Assembly: GCA_029260955.1 (NCBI GenBank)
Contig: JAJDCF010000041.1
Location: 1-8,957 of the forward strand
Direction of reading: 5' to 3'
Source of the DNA: Patescibacteria group bacterium
Lineage (GTDB): Bacteria; Patescibacteriota; Gracilibacteria; UM-FILTER-43-11
DNA: 8,957 bases
Shown here piece after piece: positions 6,112 to 8,957 of this stretch (position 1 is the stretch's first letter; each line of letters begins with the position of its first letter). Under the pieces are notes generated by a model. It was not told the origin of the DNA. It made no database searches and saw nothing but the letters and a program-made list of their open reading frames with translations. A program made the translations under genes and the position numbers.

Positions 6112-6939
6112 CTACAAGCCAAAAATATCCTTAATACTGAACATACTCTTTCCCTGTGAATAGAACCCCTTGAGCTCTGCTGGATTGGGAAAGCTAAAAA
6201 CCTTGGCCATTTTTTTCATTTGGAAGCGCCTTGCTCGGTTTTTCTTGATATTGATCAATGCTTTAACCAAAAGTCTGCCACCAAGACGTGCTGCCTTCTT
6301 GTTTACCGTATACATTGTGTCCGATGGGTAAACGAAGAAGTGCTTTTGAACTATCACGTCTCCATCATCGACCCCTTCCGTCATGTAGTGAACGGTGGCT
6401 CCGCTTTTATTCCACTTCTTTGCAATAGCCCAGAAGGCGGAGAAGGCTCCGCGATGCTTTTGTACCAAAGCCGGGTGTACGTTGATGCTTCCCTTCTTAG
6501 GGATGTTTAGCGCTTCCTTCTTTAGGATTTCTAGCAAAAAGCATGAGACCATTAGATCGGGTTTTTTTTCTCTTATAAAACTGTGAGCTTTTTCTGAATT
6601 TATGCTTTCTACCTCCAAAAAGGGGGCATTGTGTGTCTTTGCTAGCTCGTCGATACCAAAGTATTCACGCTTTCTATTTGGAATAATGTATCGCGCAACA
6701 GAGATTCTTATTTTTTTCCATACATTAGTAATGATGTTTTTGGCCAGAAATGCAAAATTGGCTTTTTTGAAAAAATAGGCAGTTCTTTTTAGGTGTTTTT
6801 TACCAAAACTGAATTGGTTTGCCATTACAATCCCAACCACTTCTATATTGTGCTTCTTTAGCCCTGGGTGTTCCAGGAATGCTTTTAGTCCGATGTTGGC
6901 AGTGACATGATAGTCAGATGTAAGTAGGACAATTTTCAT
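6112..6939 (-). CDS. formyltransferase-fold protein (Fmt/GART superfamily)
   Basis: The 275-aa protein has the core of the hydroxymethyl/formyl-transferase family, which transfers a formyl group from 10-formyltetrahydrofolate to an amine. The signature is SINVHPALVQKHRG (Asn153, His155) followed by GATVHYMTEGVDDGDVIVQ (Asp191), giving the expected Asn-His-Asp catalytic set. The preceding KPDLMVSCFLLEIL segment fits the beta strand before the active site, and MKIVLLTSD fits the first Rossmann strand. It is shorter than typical methionyl-tRNA formyltransferase (about 310 aa), and I cannot see the C-terminal OB domain. The SLLP motif of Fmt is replaced by ALVQ, and residues 45-95 form a basic insert. 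This makes a sugar-nucleotide or glycan N-formyltransferase, or an uncharacterised relative, more likely than Fmt or PurN; the substrate is not known. Its ATG overlaps the TGA of the upstream DUF5652-like gene (ATGA), implying translational coupling. Confidence 0.85.
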   Translation of the reverse strand: MKIVLLTSDYHVTANIGLKAFLEHPGLKKHNIEVVGIVMANQFSFGKKHLKRTAYFFKKANFAFLAKNIITNVWKKIRISVARYIIPNRKREYFGIDELAKTHNAPFLEVESINSEKAHSFIREKKPDLMVSCFLLEILKKEALNIPKKGSINVHPALVQKHRGAFSAFWAIAKKWNKSGATVHYMTEGVDDGDVIVQKHFFVYPSDTMYTVNKKAARLGGRLLVKALINIKKNRARRFQMKKMAKVFSFPNPAELKGFYSQGKSMFSIKDIFGL

Positions 6940-7157
6940 CTTTTCTTTGCGTTATGGTCTTTTTGAAACCAAACTACGTAAATGATCTCTAAAATACCCA
7001 TTGTGTTTACAACAAGCAAGACTACAAACCATCTAATCTGATTAAGGCGGCCACATTTCCAAAGGGCTATTCCCTTCCAAATGACCGACCAAATAAGAAT
7101 CGGTATCAAAAAACGTGGATCTTGTAGTACTGTGTCTAGATTTTGAAGTAATGTCAT
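6936..7157 (-). CDS. DUF5652-like small membrane protein
   Basis: The 73-aa protein has two predicted transmembrane helices, at about residues 17-35 (FLIPILIWSVIWKGIALW) and 42-64 (WFVVLLVVNTMGILEIIYV), with a short basic tail (KDHNAKKR). The WKGIALWK motif and the NTMGILEIIY motif with polar residues at the start of helix 2 match my memory of DUF5652, a family common in Patescibacteria and some archaea with no known function. PLDc_N-type membrane domains share a similar second helix. Its stop codon TGA overlaps the formyltransferase ATG by 4 nt, and it starts 11 nt after the 69-aa gene, so the three are almost certainly one operon. Use of TGA as the terminator supports the standard code in this organism. 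Confidence 0.8.
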   Translation of the reverse strand: MTLLQNLDTVLQDPRFLIPILIWSVIWKGIALWKCGRLNQIRWFVVLLVVNTMGILEIIYVVWFQKDHNAKKR

Positions 7158-7168
7158 GTGATCGAAGT

Positions 7169-7378
7169 TTATTTAGGTCCTTTGTGAAAAGCATCAATTA
7201 CGTAATCACCAACTATTAGCACTATTAGCCCAATACCCATGGTCTTATATGGGCCGATACTATCTTGCACCAAGCCTACTAGGGGATAGGCAATAAAATA
7301 GCCTCCAATAAAGACGGCGAGCACCGTTAAAACATTGCGCCTACCAGTGAAAAGATCTCTCAATCTTGAGTGTTTCAT
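7169..7378 (-). CDS. 69-aa two-span membrane protein, unknown
   Basis: I do not recognise this family. A basic N-terminus (MKHSRLRDLFTGRRN) leads into a first hydrophobic helix at about residues 15-37 and a second at about 46-64, separated by a short loop (QDSIGPYKT). The product is probably a helical hairpin with both ends in the cytoplasm. Gly-rich helix faces (FIGGYF, GIGLIVLIVGDY) would allow close packing, perhaps with the DUF5652-like neighbour. It is the first gene of the minus-strand operon and has an extended -10 promoter about 34 bases upstream of its ATG. No Shine-Dalgarno motif is seen; the ATG follows an A-rich stretch. Confidence 0.7.
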   Translation of the reverse strand: MKHSRLRDLFTGRRNVLTVLAVFIGGYFIAYPLVGLVQDSIGPYKTMGIGLIVLIVGDYVIDAFHKGPK

Positions 7379-7411
7379 TTTGCTTTATTTTTTAGTAATT
7401 GCCATAGCTGG

Positions 7412-7420
7412 ATTATACCA
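7412..7420 (-). promoter_or_regulatory. extended -10 promoter for the minus-strand membrane-protein operon
   Basis: On the minus strand there is a perfect TATAAT (7417-7412) preceded by TGG, giving the extended -10 form TGnTATAAT. I see no good -35 box at 16-18 bases; the region there is A/T-rich. Transcription would begin near 7405, about 27 nt before the ATG at 7378. It lies back to back with the rRNA promoter and shares its A/T-rich stretch. Confidence 0.6.
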
Positions 7421-7470
7421 TAAAAAAAGTTATTTTTTCTCTTGACTCCATGGGGTCCTTTAGATAAAAT
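7421..7470 (+). promoter_or_regulatory. rRNA operon promoter with UP-like A/T-rich element
   Basis: TTGACT (7442-7447, 5 of 6) and TAAAAT (7465-7470, 5 of 6) are separated by exactly 17 bases. Directly upstream, 7421-7439 is an A-tract then T-tract stretch in the place of an rRNA UP element, which would contact the RNA polymerase alpha subunit. Transcription would start near 7477, giving a leader of about 325 nt before mature 16S rRNA. Confidence 0.75.
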
Positions 7471-7541
7471 CCTTGTGCTTAGACTGAGACGCAGTAAGAA
7501 AAAGCTCTTAAGTAAGCCGTTTGATCTTTTGAATCAAAGGG

Positions 7542-7578
7542 GTGTTTTGAAACCAAGTCCAACAGAGTTTCAAAACAC
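7542..7578 (+). other. 12-bp perfect stem-loop in the rRNA leader
   Basis: GTGTTTTGAAAC (7542-7553) is the exact reverse complement of GTTTCAAAACAC (7567-7578), with a 13-nt loop. It is the longest perfect hairpin in the leader. No T-run follows, so it is not an intrinsic terminator; a processing or protein-binding role is possible. Confidence 0.75.
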
Positions 7579-7621
7579 TATGCATTGCATTTTGAATGCA
7601 GTACAGAACTAGTACAAGAAG

Positions 7622-7637
7622 CCCCGCTACGGTGGGG
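7622..7637 (+). other. GC-rich hairpin with UACG tetraloop in the rRNA leader
   Basis: CCCCGC (7622-7627) pairs with GTGGGG (7632-7637) through five Watson-Crick pairs and one G-U pair. The closing C-G pair and TACG loop form a C(UACG)G tetraloop of the very stable UNCG class. It is followed by TGGAAC and no T-run, so it does not look like a terminator. Confidence 0.7.
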
Positions 7638-7783
7638 TGGAACAACTATGCAGAATTCTAGAGTTTTAATTTTTTCCGTTTTTATTAAAAAGCGGACGAA
7701 CCTAGTACCTGATTGATCAGGTAGCTATAACAGGAATATATTCACCTCAATATTTATATTGAGATACTATTTTCAAACATTCT

Positions 7784-7801
7784 AGTAGCTCTAAGCTACT
7801 T

Positions 7802-7804
<3 letters not shown>
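7784..7804 (+). other. terminator-like hairpin next to the 16S 5' end
   Basis: AGTAGCT (7784-7790) and AGCTACT (7794-7800) form a 7-bp stem with a 3-nt loop, followed directly by TTTT, so five Ts in a row. It has the shape of a weak intrinsic terminator but ends where mature 16S should begin (about 7802). A processing signal, or a site overridden by antitermination, is more likely than true termination. Confidence 0.55.

Positions 7805-8957
<1,153 letters not shown>

Larger units (their letters stand above)
7477..7801 (+). other. 16S rRNA 5' leader with eight consecutive hairpins
   Basis: This gene-free stretch, between the rRNA promoter and mature 16S, is packed with perfect or near-perfect stem-loops read by eye. 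They are 7520-7538 (TTTGAT/ATCAAA), 7542-7578 (12-bp stem), 7586-7600 (TGCATT-TTG-AATGCA), 7622-7637 (UNCG-type loop), 7676-7695 (8-bp stem, one G-U pair), 7706-7723 (TACCTGA-TTGA-TCAGGTA), 7746-7763 (CTCAATA-TTTA-TATTGAG) and 7784-7800 (AGTAGCT-CTA-AGCTACT). Near the start, GCTCTTAA (7504-7511) resembles the boxA antitermination core GCTCTTTAA with one T missing. No tRNA and no credible reading frame is present. Leaders of rRNA operons carry antitermination and processing signals, which is the likely role. Confidence 0.65.

Noticed and set aside
7477..7801. A tRNA gene or small protein gene in the rRNA leader
   Set aside because: No T-loop GTTCGANTC motif, no cloverleaf with CCA-end spacing, and only short broken frames are present.

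Overview
The window looks like chromosomal DNA from a bacterium of the Patescibacteria (Candidate Phyla Radiation). The evidence is a divergent 16S rRNA gene with a shortened helix-17 region and altered 907-939 region, a DUF5652-type small membrane protein, a three-span PKD-repeat surface protein with a Pro/Ala/Glu-rich cytoplasmic tail, and protein starts preceded by A-rich sequence with no Shine-Dalgarno motif. I cannot place it at phylum level with confidence. A Peregrinibacteria-like lineage is possible because a shikimate-pathway gene is present, but that is a guess. TGA ends at least one gene (6936-6938) in a tight ATGA overlap, so the UGA=Gly code of Gracilibacteria and Absconditabacteria is not in use here.

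Layout. 3-476 (+): the end of a gene encoding 35-residue tandem repeats. 481-509: a good sigma70-type promoter. 538-4718 (+): a close-packed cluster with a 772-aa membrane-anchored protein carrying six PKD domains, a 34-aa single-span membrane peptide, and a 580-aa EPSP synthase-shikimate kinase fusion (AroA-AroK). 4747-5037 (+): an acidic 96-aa protein of unknown function. This side ends 1 nt from a convergent minus-strand group. Read in its own direction (7378 to 5039), that group holds a 69-aa two-span membrane protein, a 73-aa DUF5652-like membrane protein, a formyltransferase-fold protein overlapping it by ATGA, and a signal-anchored DUF3179 protein that may have its own promoter. 7379-7801: a divergent promoter region, then a 16S leader of about 325 nt folded into eight successive hairpins. 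7802-8957: the 16S rRNA gene, cut by the window end at about E. coli position 1200.

How the genes fit together. The AroA-AroK fusion joins two steps of chorismate synthesis that are separated by no other enzyme: shikimate to shikimate-3-phosphate, then to EPSP. The PKD protein and the DUF3179 protein would face the outside of the cell and fit the surface-rich biology of these episymbiotic bacteria. The two small membrane proteins and the formyltransferase form one unit of unknown role, possibly envelope glycan modification. The least explained items are the 35-aa repeat protein, whose variability sits at one spot in each repeat, and the hairpin-rich rRNA leader.
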